Source: Anaerolineales bacterium (lineage in GTDB: Bacteria > Chloroflexota > Anaerolineae > Anaerolineales > Villigracilaceae). Taken from it: a stretch of DNA of 64,000 nucleotides. The stretch lies in the NCBI GenBank assembly GCA_016744335.1, contig JADGEO010000002.1, positions 62,001 to 126,000 of the forward strand, written 5' to 3'. The notes under the pieces were generated by a model. That model saw nothing but the letters and a program-made list of their open reading frames with translations. It was not told the DNA's origin and did no database searches. Of the stretch, positions 1 through 7,930 are shown in pieces (positions within the stretch are counted from its first letter, which is position 1; each line of letters opens with the position of its first letter). A program made the translations under genes and the position numbers.

Positions 1-1281
1 GGCGAGGTTTAGTTTCTGTTGGAGCATGAAGAAACCGTGCCAGTGTGCCCAGTCTGGTGCACCCATCATTGCGCCTTGGCGAGCGCGGCGGCCATCGTGG
101 TGCCAAATATGATAATGCAGGATCATAAAGCCGTCTTCCCAAGGATTATCTTTTAGCAAGCCTGCGTCAGCCAATTCTACGCGCATGGCCTCTACGGGTG
201 TCCAGTACTCTACGTTGTAGAGTTCAACAGCTTTGTCACCACTTGCGAAATAGTTTTTGGTATGGGTGGTTGTATGACATTCGCCACAAACCTGTTCCAT
301 TTCGGCACGTCCGGCAACACCGTCGCCAGCGAACATTTCCATTGGGTCATCTTCAGTGCGGACTTTAGAAGTCTTTGCCCAGAGATTCCAGTAGAGACGT
401 TGGGTTACGTTGTGAGTGGTCTCAAGATCGCCGATACCGCTCATATGACAAGTAGCACAGGTAGGCGCACGATAATCGCCAGGTTCCCATTCGCCAGAGG
501 GGCTATCCCAAGTCCATTCTTCGCCTTCAGCCATAAAGATTTGGCCGTGCTTGGTGTTTTCAAATATCTCAATATCGGGATGATCAGGACCAATATGGCA
601 TCCACCGCAGGCTTCTGGCTTGCGTGATTCAGCAATATCGAAACTATGTCGGCTGTGGCAGACAGTACAATTTCCAATTTCACCAGTGGGGTATATATTA
701 CCAATACCAGCGGAGGGGTAAGTCTCTGCTGTGGGGTGCCCAGTATCATCTACTTCAATTGTGACACCATGGCATTGTTGACAACCAGTTTCATCAGATG
801 CACCACTGAGTTCATCATTTTCGCGTCCTTCGTGAACATGGATCAGAGCCTGCATTGAGTCTTTTTCTTCGTATTGGATAGCCGCACGCTCATGTCCACT
901 TGCGTGGAATTCGGAAACCGCATCTTCATGACATTCACCACAAGTTGCAGGGGCAACTAACATAGAGACAGTAACGGTCAAATCTTCATGACCTTCAACA
1001 CCGCTCAATGCCATGGGGGAGTCTGCGTCAACTTCATGACAGTCGATACAGGAGATACCTTCGTCTGCGTGACGACTTCCATCCCAGTCAGAGACGATGC
1101 CGTGAGTTTCTGTGGCATGGCACTCTACACAAGAGCGCCCCTCGTCAGTCAAGCTAACTGTTTGGTATCCACTAGAACTTTCAGCGGCTTCAGGTGCATC
1201 TGCACCTCCGCAAGAAACAAGAGCCAAACTAGCGAGAAGTATGGCAAAAACGAGCATAAAGATTCTTTCTTTTTTCATCAT
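1..1281 (-). CDS. Octaheme c-type cytochrome of the hydroxylamine oxidoreductase (HAO) family, lipoprotein, partial
   Basis: This gene is not in the ORF track because it runs off the left edge; I translated it by hand as 427 uninterrupted codons. It starts at tandem ATGs behind AGAGGTGA. The N-terminus is a lipoprotein signal ending in a lipobox (LALVSC), so the enzyme is probably tethered outside the membrane. Eight CxxCH heme motifs follow at about residues 51 (CVECH), 78 (CIDCH), 114 (CGECH), 167 (CQQCH), 205 (CTVCH), 225 (CGGCH), 275 (CATCH) and 332 (CGECH). The phrase GPDHPDIE...TKHG after heme 6 and the eight-heme spacing are typical of HAO-like octaheme proteins, which oxidise hydroxylamine/hydrazine or reduce nitrite. 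Whether the HAO tyrosine cross-link residue exists cannot be judged, as the C-terminus is cut. The upstream NrfH-like gene, 35 bp away, suggests quinol-fed reduction (inference). Confidence 0.88.
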   Translation of the reverse strand, partial: MMKKERIFMLVFAILLASLALVSCGGADAPEAAESSSGYQTVSLTDEGRSCVECHATETHGIVSDWDGSRHADEGISCIDCHEVDADSPMALSGVEGHEDLTVTVSMLVAPATCGECHEDAVSEFHASGHERAAIQYEEKDSMQALIHVHEGRENDELSGASDETGCQQCHGVTIEVDDTGHPTAETYPSAGIGNIYPTGEIGNCTVCHSRHSFDIAESRKPEACGGCHIGPDHPDIEIFENTKHGQIFMAEGEEWTWDSPSGEWEPGDYRAPTCATCHMSGIGDLETTHNVTQRLYWNLWAKTSKVRTEDDPMEMFAGDGVAGRAEMEQVCGECHTTTHTKNYFASGDKAVELYNVEYWTPVEAMRVELADAGLLKDNPWEDGFMILHYHIWHHDGRRARQGAMMGAPDWAHWHGFFMLQQKLNLA

Positions 1282-1316
1282 TCACCTCTTTTTATTGATT
1301 ATCAAACATTAAATAA

Positions 1317-1862
1317 TTATTTTTCAAAGCCGTATTTATATTTTGTTTCCAACAGGTATTTGTTCAAATTGTCGTGCCCAACCTCTGCGTGACAATCCAC
1401 ACACTCAGAGCCTGTTTTTCCTTCAAAATAAGTGTCATGGAATTCTTTATCAGCGGTTGCCTCTTCCAAATTGCGATGACAAGTTAGACATCCACTATCG
1501 TAAACATATTCGTTATGGTCAGCTCGTTTTGCTTGCCAATCCAAGTCTGCCTCGTTTTTTGTTAGCGTTACCCACACATCATGTGTGCCAGATTGAGCTT
1601 TGCCAACAAAATGAGTAAAGACATTTTCATGGGAAACATGACAATCGGTGCAAGCCGCCATTACACCGCGAGGATTATTTCCTCCATGTACCGAATCATG
1701 ATAAGACTTAACCATCGGTTCCATGGTGTGACAAGTGCCACAGAAATCAGCGTGAGAAGATACCTCAATGCCTGTTTCAATGGTCATCCACGAAACTACT
1801 GTCAGCAAAAGCAAGATACCGATGATGCCGAGCCAGGAGAACGTTTTTTTGCCTTCTTTCAT
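1317..1862 (-). CDS. nrfH: NrfH/NapC-type tetraheme cytochrome c, quinol dehydrogenase
   Basis: A 181-residue protein with one N-terminal membrane helix (about residues 10-28) and four CxxCH motifs at about 41 (CGTCH), 70 (CTDCH), 124 (CLTCH) and 153 (CVDCH). This is the architecture of NrfH/NapC/NirT proteins, which take electrons from menaquinol and pass them to a periplasmic-side multiheme enzyme. The track begins at a GTG that lies inside the Shine-Dalgarno GAGGTGA; the ATG two codons later (1862) has proper spacing and is chosen. It is the first gene of a two-gene leftward operon with the octaheme cytochrome, its presumed partner. A TATAAT at 1878-1883 on the minus strand is a candidate -10. 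The symbol is by family; in HAO pairs the same component is sometimes named differently. Confidence 0.88.
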   Translation of the reverse strand: MKEGKKTFSWLGIIGILLLLTVVSWMTIETGIEVSSHADFCGTCHTMEPMVKSYHDSVHGGNNPRGVMAACTDCHVSHENVFTHFVGKAQSGTHDVWVTLTKNEADLDWQAKRADHNEYVYDSGCLTCHRNLEEATADKEFHDTYFEGKTGSECVDCHAEVGHDNLNKYLLETKYKYGFEK

Positions 1863-1877
1863 TTTCACCTCAACTTT

Positions 1878-1883
1878 ATTATA
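1878..1883 (-). promoter_or_regulatory. Candidate -10 box of the nrfH-HAO operon
   Basis: The minus strand reads TATAAT here, 15 nt before the nrfH ATG. No convincing -35 was found 16-18 bp upstream, so an activator (perhaps the adjacent response regulator) may be needed. That link is inference. Confidence 0.4.
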
Positions 1884-2006
1884 TTTTCCGAAAAAACAAT
1901 CGAATCCACTACGTGAATTATTAAAATATTACTGATAAAATTAATCTGGCGTTAATATACTCGAAAAAGAACCTAATATCAACCAGCAAAACAGATGATA
2001 TTAAAA

Positions 2007-2042
2007 GAAAAAGCGAGTTTTGTTATAAAAACTCGCTTTTTC
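2007..2042 (-). terminator. Rho-independent terminator after the LuxR-type regulator
   Basis: A perfect 15-bp inverted repeat (gaaaaagcgagtttt / aaaactcgctttttc) with a 6-nt loop lies 28 bp after the response-regulator stop codon. A/T runs flank the stem on both strands, so it could act bidirectionally, but the natural user is the leftward regulator gene. It insulates the nrfH promoter from the two-component operon. Confidence 0.8.
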
Positions 2043-2069
2043 TCACCCAAACCGCCTAGTCTCTTTGGA

Positions 2070-2783
2070 CTATTTTTCGTTTTTTTCTTTCTGAAACCAC
2101 AACGCCGCCTGCACTCTGTTATTTATATGTAGCTTGTCAAGAATAAAGCGTAAATGCGAGCGCACCGTATTTACTGAAATTATCAACCTATTGGCTATTT
2201 CCTTGTTGGTTAAACCCTCTGCTACAAGCTCAAGAACTTCGTTTTCTCTGGGGGTTAAAAGATTGATTTCAGGTGCTTCTTCCTTGCGGGGAGCTTTAGA
2301 TCTTTCGTTCTTATTTTCAATATTTTTTCTCTCTCCATTTTTCCCCACAGAGAGAATTGCAAACTCATTTAGCAAACGCGGCGCCATAGCGGGCGGAATA
2401 ATCGCCTCCCCTTCGGCGACGCGCCAAATTGCATCTCGCATATATCGTGAATCTGTGACCGTTTTTAAAATATAACCTTGTGCCCCAGCCTTCACAGCTT
2501 CAAAAAGATCTTCGTCTTTCTCCGATGCCGTAATCATAATCACTTTTAAATCTGGGTAGGTAGCCAATAATTTTCGGGTCGCTTCTATGCCGTTCATGCC
2601 AGGCATTTTTACGTCCATCAAGATAATATCGGGCAAGGCGTTTTTCACTGTTTCTAGGGCAGAGATACCATTATCAGCTTCGCTAAGGATTTCAAAACGC
2701 GCATCTCTTTGCAAAAGGCTTGCCATCCCTTCTCGAAAGAGAAGGTGGTCGTCTACGAGCATGATTTTGATTGGATTTGTCAT
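2070..2783 (-). CDS. NarL/FixJ-family response regulator
   Basis: A 237-residue two-domain regulator. The receiver domain (about 5-122) has the acidic pair after LV (DDH, residues 11-12), the phosphoacceptor D57 in ILMDVKMPG, T85 and K107 (YILKT). A polar Lys/Glu-rich linker of about 30 residues leads to a LuxR-type HTH (about 172-235: LTPRENEVLELVAEGLTNKEIA). The track starts at TTG; the ATG at 2783 with GGAGAAAGTA upstream is the better start. It lies 154 bp downstream of the heme-motif kinase gene and is its obvious partner. Together they resemble NarX-NarL and sit beside the HAO/NrfH genes, which are plausible targets (inference). Confidence 0.9.
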   Translation of the reverse strand: MTNPIKIMLVDDHLLFREGMASLLQRDARFEILSEADNGISALETVKNALPDIILMDVKMPGMNGIEATRKLLATYPDLKVIMITASEKDEDLFEAVKAGAQGYILKTVTDSRYMRDAIWRVAEGEAIIPPAMAPRLLNEFAILSVGKNGERKNIENKNERSKAPRKEEAPEINLLTPRENEVLELVAEGLTNKEIANRLIISVNTVRSHLRFILDKLHINNRVQAALWFQKEKNEK

Positions 2784-2937
2784 TACTTTCTCCAAATGAG
2801 GATGTCAACACATCTATAATATACGGCAAGGTGGGATGGGATTTAACGGGGATGCGCCCATTGCCGCACGGCTGTTCTTTTAACGGTATCTAGCCCAAAT
2901 TCGCGTGCGATTCGCCCTTGTCCCAAACTTGTTTTTT
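2784..2937. other. Intergenic segment with imperfect palindromes
   Basis: This is the gap between the kinase stop and the regulator start. It contains an imperfect inverted repeat (gcccaaattcgcg / gcgattcgccc) of a GC-rich REP-like kind. A short reading frame in it was considered and rejected. No terminator with a T-run was seen, so the kinase and regulator may be co-transcribed. Confidence 0.4.
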
Positions 2938-4947
2938 TCAGGTCAACATCGAGGGGGAGATGGGCAAGGTTGCTGTTACCCGCGTCCCTTTATTCCTTTC
3001 ACTTTTTAGATCAAAGGAGCCGCCCAAATTCTCGGCACGTTCACGCATAATGCTTAATCCAAAATGTCTTCCATCTTCTTGGCTGTCAAAATTGAAACCG
3101 CGCCCATCATCTTCAATGATGAGTTTTACATATTTTTCTTTTTTCTGCAAATAGATATTAACGCTTTTGGCATTGGCATGTTTACGAACATTGGTGAGAG
3201 CTTCTTGTAGGATGCGCAAAAGCTCGGTTTCAATGCGAGGTGAAAGGGTGAGTTTTTCTTCGCCGGTATGAAACTCGGTTTTGAGCTTACTGCGCTGACG
3301 AAACTCTGCAATCCATGCCGCGATCGTAAGATTAATATCGCCAGTGGGGCGAGTGCGAAGACCATCTATAGATTCTCGCACATCGTAACAGGCATCTTTG
3401 ACCACATTGCGTATGGTGGTCATTTCAGTGGTGCTTTCTTCGAGCTTGCCTAGTTTTATATCTTCTTCTAATAATTCTGTTTTAATGCTCAGCCAGCCAA
3501 GCGTTTGGGCAAGGCTATCGTGTAACTCACGCGAGATACGGGCACGCTCTTCAAGAACGGCAATCTCTTCTATATGTTGGTGATATTTGGCGTTTTCTAT
3601 GGCTACGCCAAGCTGATTGCCAATGCTTTCAAGCAGTTGCATAATTTCTGCTGAAAAGCTATTTTCTTTTTTACTCAATAAAACCATTGTGCCCAATGGG
3701 CGGCTATGAGATTTTAGCAAAATAGAGGCTGCACGAGCATACCCTGCCTCGATAAGAGTATATTCTTTTTCGGCACATAGGGAGTTGGGGAAGAGTATCT
3801 GAAAAGTATCTTTGTTTATGTTTTCAACTTGAATAGCATTTTTAAGAGAAGGGATAATATATTTCCCCGAATTATTAGCAAAACAGGCAATAATATCGGT
3901 AGATAAATTTTTATGAACGACTACGCTAGAATTTCCTTTTTCTAATAAATGGATAAAACCGCCCTCTGCACCAGAGGCGTTAATTACTTTTCCTAGGGCT
4001 TCGTTAAGTACTTCTTCGAGTGCGCCCGATTGGCTAATGATTAAAGCAACTTCTGAGATGGTGTCTAATTCTTGGGTGCGCTGTGCAACTCTTTCTTTTA
4101 GAGAGTCTTGTGACTTTTGTAAGCTATAAACCATCTCATTGAGGGTTTTTCCGAGAACTTCTAGTTCGTCATCTGTGTTGAGGTTACAACGCGCTTCATA
4201 ATCTCCGTTGCTAACGGCAATTGCCACTTCTTCTAGTTGCGCCACAGGTGAGATAACCATTTTATTAACCATGATATATAGAGTGATCATCACCAAACTA
4301 ATAATGCCGAAGGCAGAAAATGTGAGAATACGCCGACTTTTGGCAAGCGAAGCATCCATTTCGCTGATGGGAACGATAACACTTAAGCCGCCGCGCAGGT
4401 CTCCTACTTGGTAGCCTTCTGTGTTATGACATTTGAGGCAACTGGCTTTCACTTCGAGGGGAAACATGAGGCGGTACACTGGCTCATCGCCATTTCTATC
4501 AACTTCTGCTACGGGGTCAAAATGATCTTCAAATTGGATAAGAGCATTATGCTCGAACTCGTCCGACATATTTTCAGGGTTGGTTAATATTAAACTGGTG
4601 ATATGAAATCTATAATCTCGTTTATCTCTCGATAAGTCTGATAATTCTTTTGTAACCATTGCGGGCGACTTTTGGTAATAACCATCTTCCATTTTTAGAT
4701 AATAATCGCCTGGTGTTTTTGTCCACACACCATTATAGGATGATATCCACTCTCGGATAAGAGTCATTTCTGAGAGCAGAGCTTCTGCCTGACTATGAAT
4801 TTGTTGCAAATGCTGTTTTTTTGTGTTGAGATAAATGCTATAAAAAAGAATAAAAATTACAACACTAATAATTAGCCCAATGCTAAGTGTTAACCGCATC
4901 CCTATGCTGGAGCGAAAAGCATAGCTTTTTTTGTTTTTTTCTTTCAT
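2938..4947 (-). CDS. NarX-type sensor histidine kinase with a CxxCH heme-binding (Tll0287-like/DUF3365) sensor domain
   Basis: A 669-residue membrane kinase. Visible parts are: TM1 about 19-40; an extracytoplasmic domain about 45-205 with a c-type heme motif CLKCH at 170-174 followed by GYQVGDLRGGLSV, the signature of the Tll0287-like (DUF3365) sensor; TM2 about 208-230; HAMP about 231-285; a GAF domain about 300-450; a HisKA_3 dimerisation box (ISRELHDSLAQ) near 475; and a HATPase with LLRILQEALTNVRKHA and DDGRGF. This HisKA_3 type partners with NarL-like regulators, one of which is next downstream. The start ATG has AGGAA 8 nt before it. A heme-bearing sensor next to multiheme nitrogen-compound cytochromes suggests sensing of redox state, NO or a nitrogen oxide (inference; ligand unknown). 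Confidence 0.9.
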   Translation of the reverse strand: MKEKNKKSYAFRSSIGMRLTLSIGLIISVVIFILFYSIYLNTKKQHLQQIHSQAEALLSEMTLIREWISSYNGVWTKTPGDYYLKMEDGYYQKSPAMVTKELSDLSRDKRDYRFHITSLILTNPENMSDEFEHNALIQFEDHFDPVAEVDRNGDEPVYRLMFPLEVKASCLKCHNTEGYQVGDLRGGLSVIVPISEMDASLAKSRRILTFSAFGIISLVMITLYIMVNKMVISPVAQLEEVAIAVSNGDYEARCNLNTDDELEVLGKTLNEMVYSLQKSQDSLKERVAQRTQELDTISEVALIISQSGALEEVLNEALGKVINASGAEGGFIHLLEKGNSSVVVHKNLSTDIIACFANNSGKYIIPSLKNAIQVENINKDTFQILFPNSLCAEKEYTLIEAGYARAASILLKSHSRPLGTMVLLSKKENSFSAEIMQLLESIGNQLGVAIENAKYHQHIEEIAVLEERARISRELHDSLAQTLGWLSIKTELLEEDIKLGKLEESTTEMTTIRNVVKDACYDVRESIDGLRTRPTGDINLTIAAWIAEFRQRSKLKTEFHTGEEKLTLSPRIETELLRILQEALTNVRKHANAKSVNIYLQKKEKYVKLIIEDDGRGFNFDSQEDGRHFGLSIMRERAENLGGSFDLKSERNKGTRVTATLPISPSMLT

Positions 4948-5103
4948 AAAGTGTATTCCTAAAAAAATGTTTTTTAGAGCTTAGCTATCATACTATTTTT
5001 ATGTCTTAATGGGGGGAGAATTTCTAGCGCAAATTTATAAAAAACGTTCACTAGGGCAAGCGGCTAAAAACGCGCGCGTATCGGTATCACATCCAATTGG
5101 GGG

Positions 5104-5109
5104 TATAAT
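5104..5109 (+). promoter_or_regulatory. Candidate -10 box upstream of the pentapeptide gene
   Basis: A perfect TATAAT lies 31 nt before the chosen ATG, leaving a leader that carries the AAAGGAG ribosome site. No good -35 hexamer is visible at 17 bp. The placement supports starting the gene at 5141 rather than at the upstream start in the track. Confidence 0.5.
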
Positions 5110-5140
5110 TTACATCTCACCGAAAAAAGGAGTATCACAA

Positions 5141-5887
5141 ATGACTCAGTTTCTAATGTACCAGCTCTTCAATTTACTAAATCGTCCAGGACCCTTATGG
5201 TTGGTTGAAGCCAATTTGAGTGGGCTAAACCTGAATGGTGCCAATCTCGAAAAAGCCAACCTAAGCGATGCCCAAATAAGCGGTTCAAATCTTTCAAATG
5301 CTAATTTGAAAGGGGCAAAGCTAAAACGCGCCATGCTACGGGAATCTACATTGAAAAAGACAAATTTTGAAGGCGCAAATTTAAGTGGGGCAATGCTAAA
5401 CAGATCAAATTCTTTTAGAGCCAATTATAAAAACAGTGATTTGCGAGAAATAAGCTTTAAAGATGCTCTGTTGGTAGAAGCAGACCTTTCAGGGGCAAAT
5501 TTAGAAAAAGCGTTTGGAAAAAAAACCGTTTTTGAGAAAGCTAATTTTGAAGAGGCAAACCTAAAGAATATTAACTTTGACAGGGTAAATATGCAAGAAG
5601 CCAATTTGAGAAAAGCCAATTTGACCGAAGCAAAATTATTAAATGTTGATTTGAAAAAAGCTAACTTACGAGAAGCTTGCTTAGAAAATGCCGATTTGCA
5701 AGATTCAGATTTACGAGGGGCAGATTTACGCAACTGCAATATGAAAGGGGCTAGTTTGCAAGGTGTGGTCTTAAAGGATGCCAATTTAGAAGGGGCAAAT
5801 TTAAAAGATGCCGACTTGCGCAATGCCATTCTTTTTGATGCAATTATGACAGGCGTAATTATGCCAAACGGCGAAATTAGGGAGTAG
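5141..5887 (+). CDS. Pentapeptide-repeat protein
   Basis: A 248-residue protein made almost wholly of A(N/D)LxX pentapeptides from about residue 22 to 240, enough for roughly ten coils of a right-handed quadrilateral beta-helix. The first residues (MTQFLMYQLFNLLNRPGPLW) form a short non-repeat cap. The track start at 5009 is upstream of the likely promoter; the ATG at 5141 has AAAGGAG at good spacing. The family includes DNA-mimic gyrase protectors of the Qnr/MfpA type as well as many proteins of unknown role. Nothing here identifies a target. The stop is 1 bp from the start of the YdcZ gene, so the two are probably co-transcribed. Confidence 0.85.
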   Translation: MTQFLMYQLFNLLNRPGPLWLVEANLSGLNLNGANLEKANLSDAQISGSNLSNANLKGAKLKRAMLRESTLKKTNFEGANLSGAMLNRSNSFRANYKNSDLREISFKDALLVEADLSGANLEKAFGKKTVFEKANFEEANLKNINFDRVNMQEANLRKANLTEAKLLNVDLKKANLREACLENADLQDSDLRGADLRNCNMKGASLQGVVLKDANLEGANLKDADLRNAILFDAIMTGVIMPNGEIRE

Positions 5888-5888
5888 T

Positions 5889-6326
5889 ATGAGTACTTTG
5901 GGATTGGTTGTTTTTTTCGGGTTATTGGGTGGTATGGCAGTTGGATTACAAGGTCCGCTTGCTAGTTTAATGAGCCAAAAAATAGGCACATTAGAGAGCG
6001 TTTTTTATATTCATCTTGGGGGCACTATAGCGGCATTAATCCCCTTGATTTTTTACGGCGGCAGAAACTTATCTCGTTGGCGAGAAGTGCCGTGGTATGC
6101 CTTAGTTGCTGGCGCACTGGGGTTAGGCGTTATCGCCGCCATGAGTTATATGGTGCCGCTCGTGGGCGTTGCTCCTTCGGTTGTTTTGATTGTGGCTGGG
6201 CAGTTGCTCGTTAGTGTTATCTTAGACCACTACGGTCTATTTGGTGCCCATCTTCGACCGCTCGACTTCACGCGTGTTTTGGGCTTGGGTCTGGTATTCC
6301 TCGGCGTGTGGGTGACAGTGAAGTAA
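5889..6326 (+). CDS. YdcZ-family (DMT superfamily) small membrane transporter
   Basis: A 145-residue hydrophobic protein with about five membrane helices. The N-terminal phrase GMAVGLQGPLASLMSQKIGTLES and the later SVVLIVAGQLLVSVILDHYGLFG are characteristic of YdcZ (formerly DUF606), a one-half drug/metabolite transporter that usually functions as a dimer or with a paralogue. The substrate is unknown. It follows the pentapeptide gene by 1 bp with GGGAG overlapping that gene's stop, indicating translational coupling. Confidence 0.85.
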   Translation: MSTLGLVVFFGLLGGMAVGLQGPLASLMSQKIGTLESVFYIHLGGTIAALIPLIFYGGRNLSRWREVPWYALVAGALGLGVIAAMSYMVPLVGVAPSVVLIVAGQLLVSVILDHYGLFGAHLRPLDFTRVLGLGLVFLGVWVTVK

Positions 6327-6401
6327 TACCCTCTACACTTCCCTTTAATTTTTCCTGCTTTTTGTCAGGCTGAATAATGATAAAAAAAATCTACCGCCTG
6401 C

Positions 6402-6407
6402 TATAAT
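6402..6407 (+). promoter_or_regulatory. Candidate -10 box for the aminotransferase gene
   Basis: TATAAT lies 122 nt before the aminotransferase ATG and 54 nt before the hairpin at 6461-6500. No -35 was recognised. If it is a real start point, the hairpin would lie within the leader. Confidence 0.35.
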
Positions 6408-6460
6408 AAAAACATGGACACCTTCTTTTATTTTATCTGTTTTAGACAACCATAAACCCC

Positions 6461-6500
6461 AAAAGACCTGATGCGTTTCTATAAACCTATCAGGTCTTTT
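6461..6500 (+). terminator. Terminator hairpin between ydcZ and the aminotransferase gene
   Basis: A perfect 12-bp stem (aaaagacctgat / atcaggtctttt) with a 16-nt loop is followed by TTATTTC. It ends the pentapeptide/ydcZ transcript, or could attenuate the next gene if the TATAAT at 6402 is used. The stem sequence resembles the hairpin at 52781-52813 and the insert within the esterase gene. Confidence 0.7.
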
Positions 6501-6528
6501 TATTTCTATTTTCAATTAAGGAGATTCT

Positions 6529-7755
6529 ATGCAAACACTCTGGGAATATAGGTACGCCCACCGTACAAAATCAATGCAAGGTTCATTTATCCGTGAAATA
6601 CTAAAATTAACCCAGAAGCCAGATGTTATTTCTTTTGCAGGAGGGTTGCCTGCCCCTAAAGTTTTTCCTGTAGAGAAATTTCAAGAGGCGGCAAATCGTA
6701 CGCTCGCTGAACGCGCTGAAAGCGCTTTGCAATATGGCACAACCGAAGGCTATTTGCCTTTGCGTGAAATGATTGTCGAACGTTCTGCACGTTACGGGTT
6801 GAAAGTGAATGCAAATAATGTTTCTATCACTTCAGGCTCTCAACAAGCACTAGATTTAATTGGGCGGCTATTCATTAACCGCGGCGATAAAATCATCGTT
6901 GAAAACCCCACCTATCTCGGCGCGCTTCAAGCATGGAATGCTTATGGTGCAGATTATGTCCCCGTCCCGATGGATGAAGAAGGCATGATTACCACAGAGC
7001 TTGAAAAAGCACTCCGCACAGGGGCTAAATTCATCTATGTTTTACCAAACTTTCAAAACCCCAGCGGTGTAACCTTAAGCCTTAAACGGCGACAAGAGTT
7101 AGTACGGCTAGCCGACCACTATGGCACGCCAATTATTGAAGATGACCCCTACGGACAAATCCGTTTTGAGGGCGAGCATCTTCCCCCGGTAACGGTTGTA
7201 GATAGTGAATATCGCGGGCAAAACGGGGGTACTTATGATGGCAATGTCATCTATCTAAGCACTTTCTCTAAACTCCTTGCGCCTGGCATCCGTATTGCAT
7301 GGGCAATTGCCGCAGAGAGCGTTATTTATAAATTGGTGCAAGCAAAACAAGGTGCCGATTTACACACATCCAGCTTTAACCAAATAGCCGTTTACGAGGT
7401 TAGTAAAAATGATTTTATAGATGAGCATGTCAAGGTTATTCGTGCCACCTACAAAGAGCGGCGTGATGCAATGCTAGAGGCAATGGAAGAGTTTTTCCCT
7501 ACCGAAGTCAAGTGGACGCACCCTAAAGGAGGGATGTTCCTCTTCGCCACCTTGCCCAATGACTTAGACGCAATGGCGTTATTTGATAAAGCTGTAGCAC
7601 AAAAAGTTGCTTATGTTCCTGGCACAGTTTTTCACCCCAATGGCGATGGAAAAAACACCATGCGCCTTAATTTTTCCTTCCCTGAACCAGATATAATTAG
7701 AGAAGGGATTGCACGCTTAGGGAAGATGTTGAAAGAAGAGATGTATACGAAGTAA
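6529..7755 (+). CDS. PLP-dependent fold-type I aminotransferase (2-aminoadipate/aromatic, MocR-catalytic type)
   Basis: A 408-residue class I/II aminotransferase. It has ISFAGGLPAP near the N-terminus, YGTTEGYLPLRE, SGSQQALDL (PLP phosphate site), NPTY, LPNFQNPSG (Asn near 177), EDDPYG (Asp near 206), and LSTFSKLLAPGIRIAW with the Schiff-base lysine at about 248. This set matches the LysN/KAT II group that transaminates 2-aminoadipate, aromatic or branched-chain amino acids with 2-oxoglutarate. It lacks the GntR DNA-binding domain of MocR regulators. Start ATG has AAGGAG 6 nt upstream. It stands alone between two terminators. The exact substrate cannot be set from sequence. Confidence 0.88.
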   Translation: MQTLWEYRYAHRTKSMQGSFIREILKLTQKPDVISFAGGLPAPKVFPVEKFQEAANRTLAERAESALQYGTTEGYLPLREMIVERSARYGLKVNANNVSITSGSQQALDLIGRLFINRGDKIIVENPTYLGALQAWNAYGADYVPVPMDEEGMITTELEKALRTGAKFIYVLPNFQNPSGVTLSLKRRQELVRLADHYGTPIIEDDPYGQIRFEGEHLPPVTVVDSEYRGQNGGTYDGNVIYLSTFSKLLAPGIRIAWAIAAESVIYKLVQAKQGADLHTSSFNQIAVYEVSKNDFIDEHVKVIRATYKERRDAMLEAMEEFFPTEVKWTHPKGGMFLFATLPNDLDAMALFDKAVAQKVAYVPGTVFHPNGDGKNTMRLNFSFPEPDIIREGIARLGKMLKEEMYTK

Positions 7756-7786
7756 AAAAAATACCAGAAATATAATTTTGGTGATT

Positions 7787-7919
7787 AAAAAACCCCCATT
7801 CTTTTGATTAGACCTCTTGAAAAAGTCTATTTTCTCGGCGCAGGATTCTCTAAAACACGCCGCCGAGGGCGGCGGCTAGAGCACTTATGCAAGAGGTCTA
7901 TTAAGGAATAGGGGTTTTT
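7787..7919. terminator. Bidirectional terminator split by a repeat element
   Basis: The outer arms aaaaaacccccattc (7787-7801) and gaataggggttttt (7906-7919) are complementary with one mismatch and end in A/T runs. They lie between the convergent aminotransferase and SbcD genes and would form a shared terminator. About 90 bp of a TA-flanked palindromic element sits between the arms, in what would be the loop. Confidence 0.6.
7809..7900. mobile_element. MITE-like element, copy 1 (92 bp, TA-flanked terminal inverted repeats)
   Basis: The ends are tagacctcttg and caagaggtcta, forming inverted repeats bounded by TA on both sides, as expected for insertion at a TA dinucleotide. The interior has a GC-rich palindrome (cgccgccgagggcggcggc). 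The same element occurs inverted at 56522-56634, where an extra segment of about 20 bp is present. No reading frame is inside. A TA target is typical of IS630/Tc1-type transposases, but the parent was not identified. Confidence 0.75.
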
Positions 7920-7930
7920 CTTGTGTGAGT

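Noticed and set aside
262-1392. Plus-strand ORFs of 121, 70 and 134 residues in the first 1.4 kb
   Set aside because: They are antisense to the octaheme cytochrome, whose minus-strand frame is open for 427 codons with eight heme motifs.
2784-2937. A short frame encoding LGQGRIAREFGLDTV between kinase and regulator, which could be a frameshifted kinase tail
   Set aside because: The kinase already ends in a normal GTRVTATLPI-type terminus, and the extra frame is built from an imperfect palindrome.
5146-5829. Minus-strand ORFs of 92 and 134 residues opposite the pentapeptide gene
   Set aside because: They are reverse images of the repetitive A(N/D)LxX codons.
6402-6528. T-box or riboswitch before the aminotransferase
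   Set aside because: The leader is short and lacks a T-box sequence or other recognised aptamer; only a terminator hairpin is visible.
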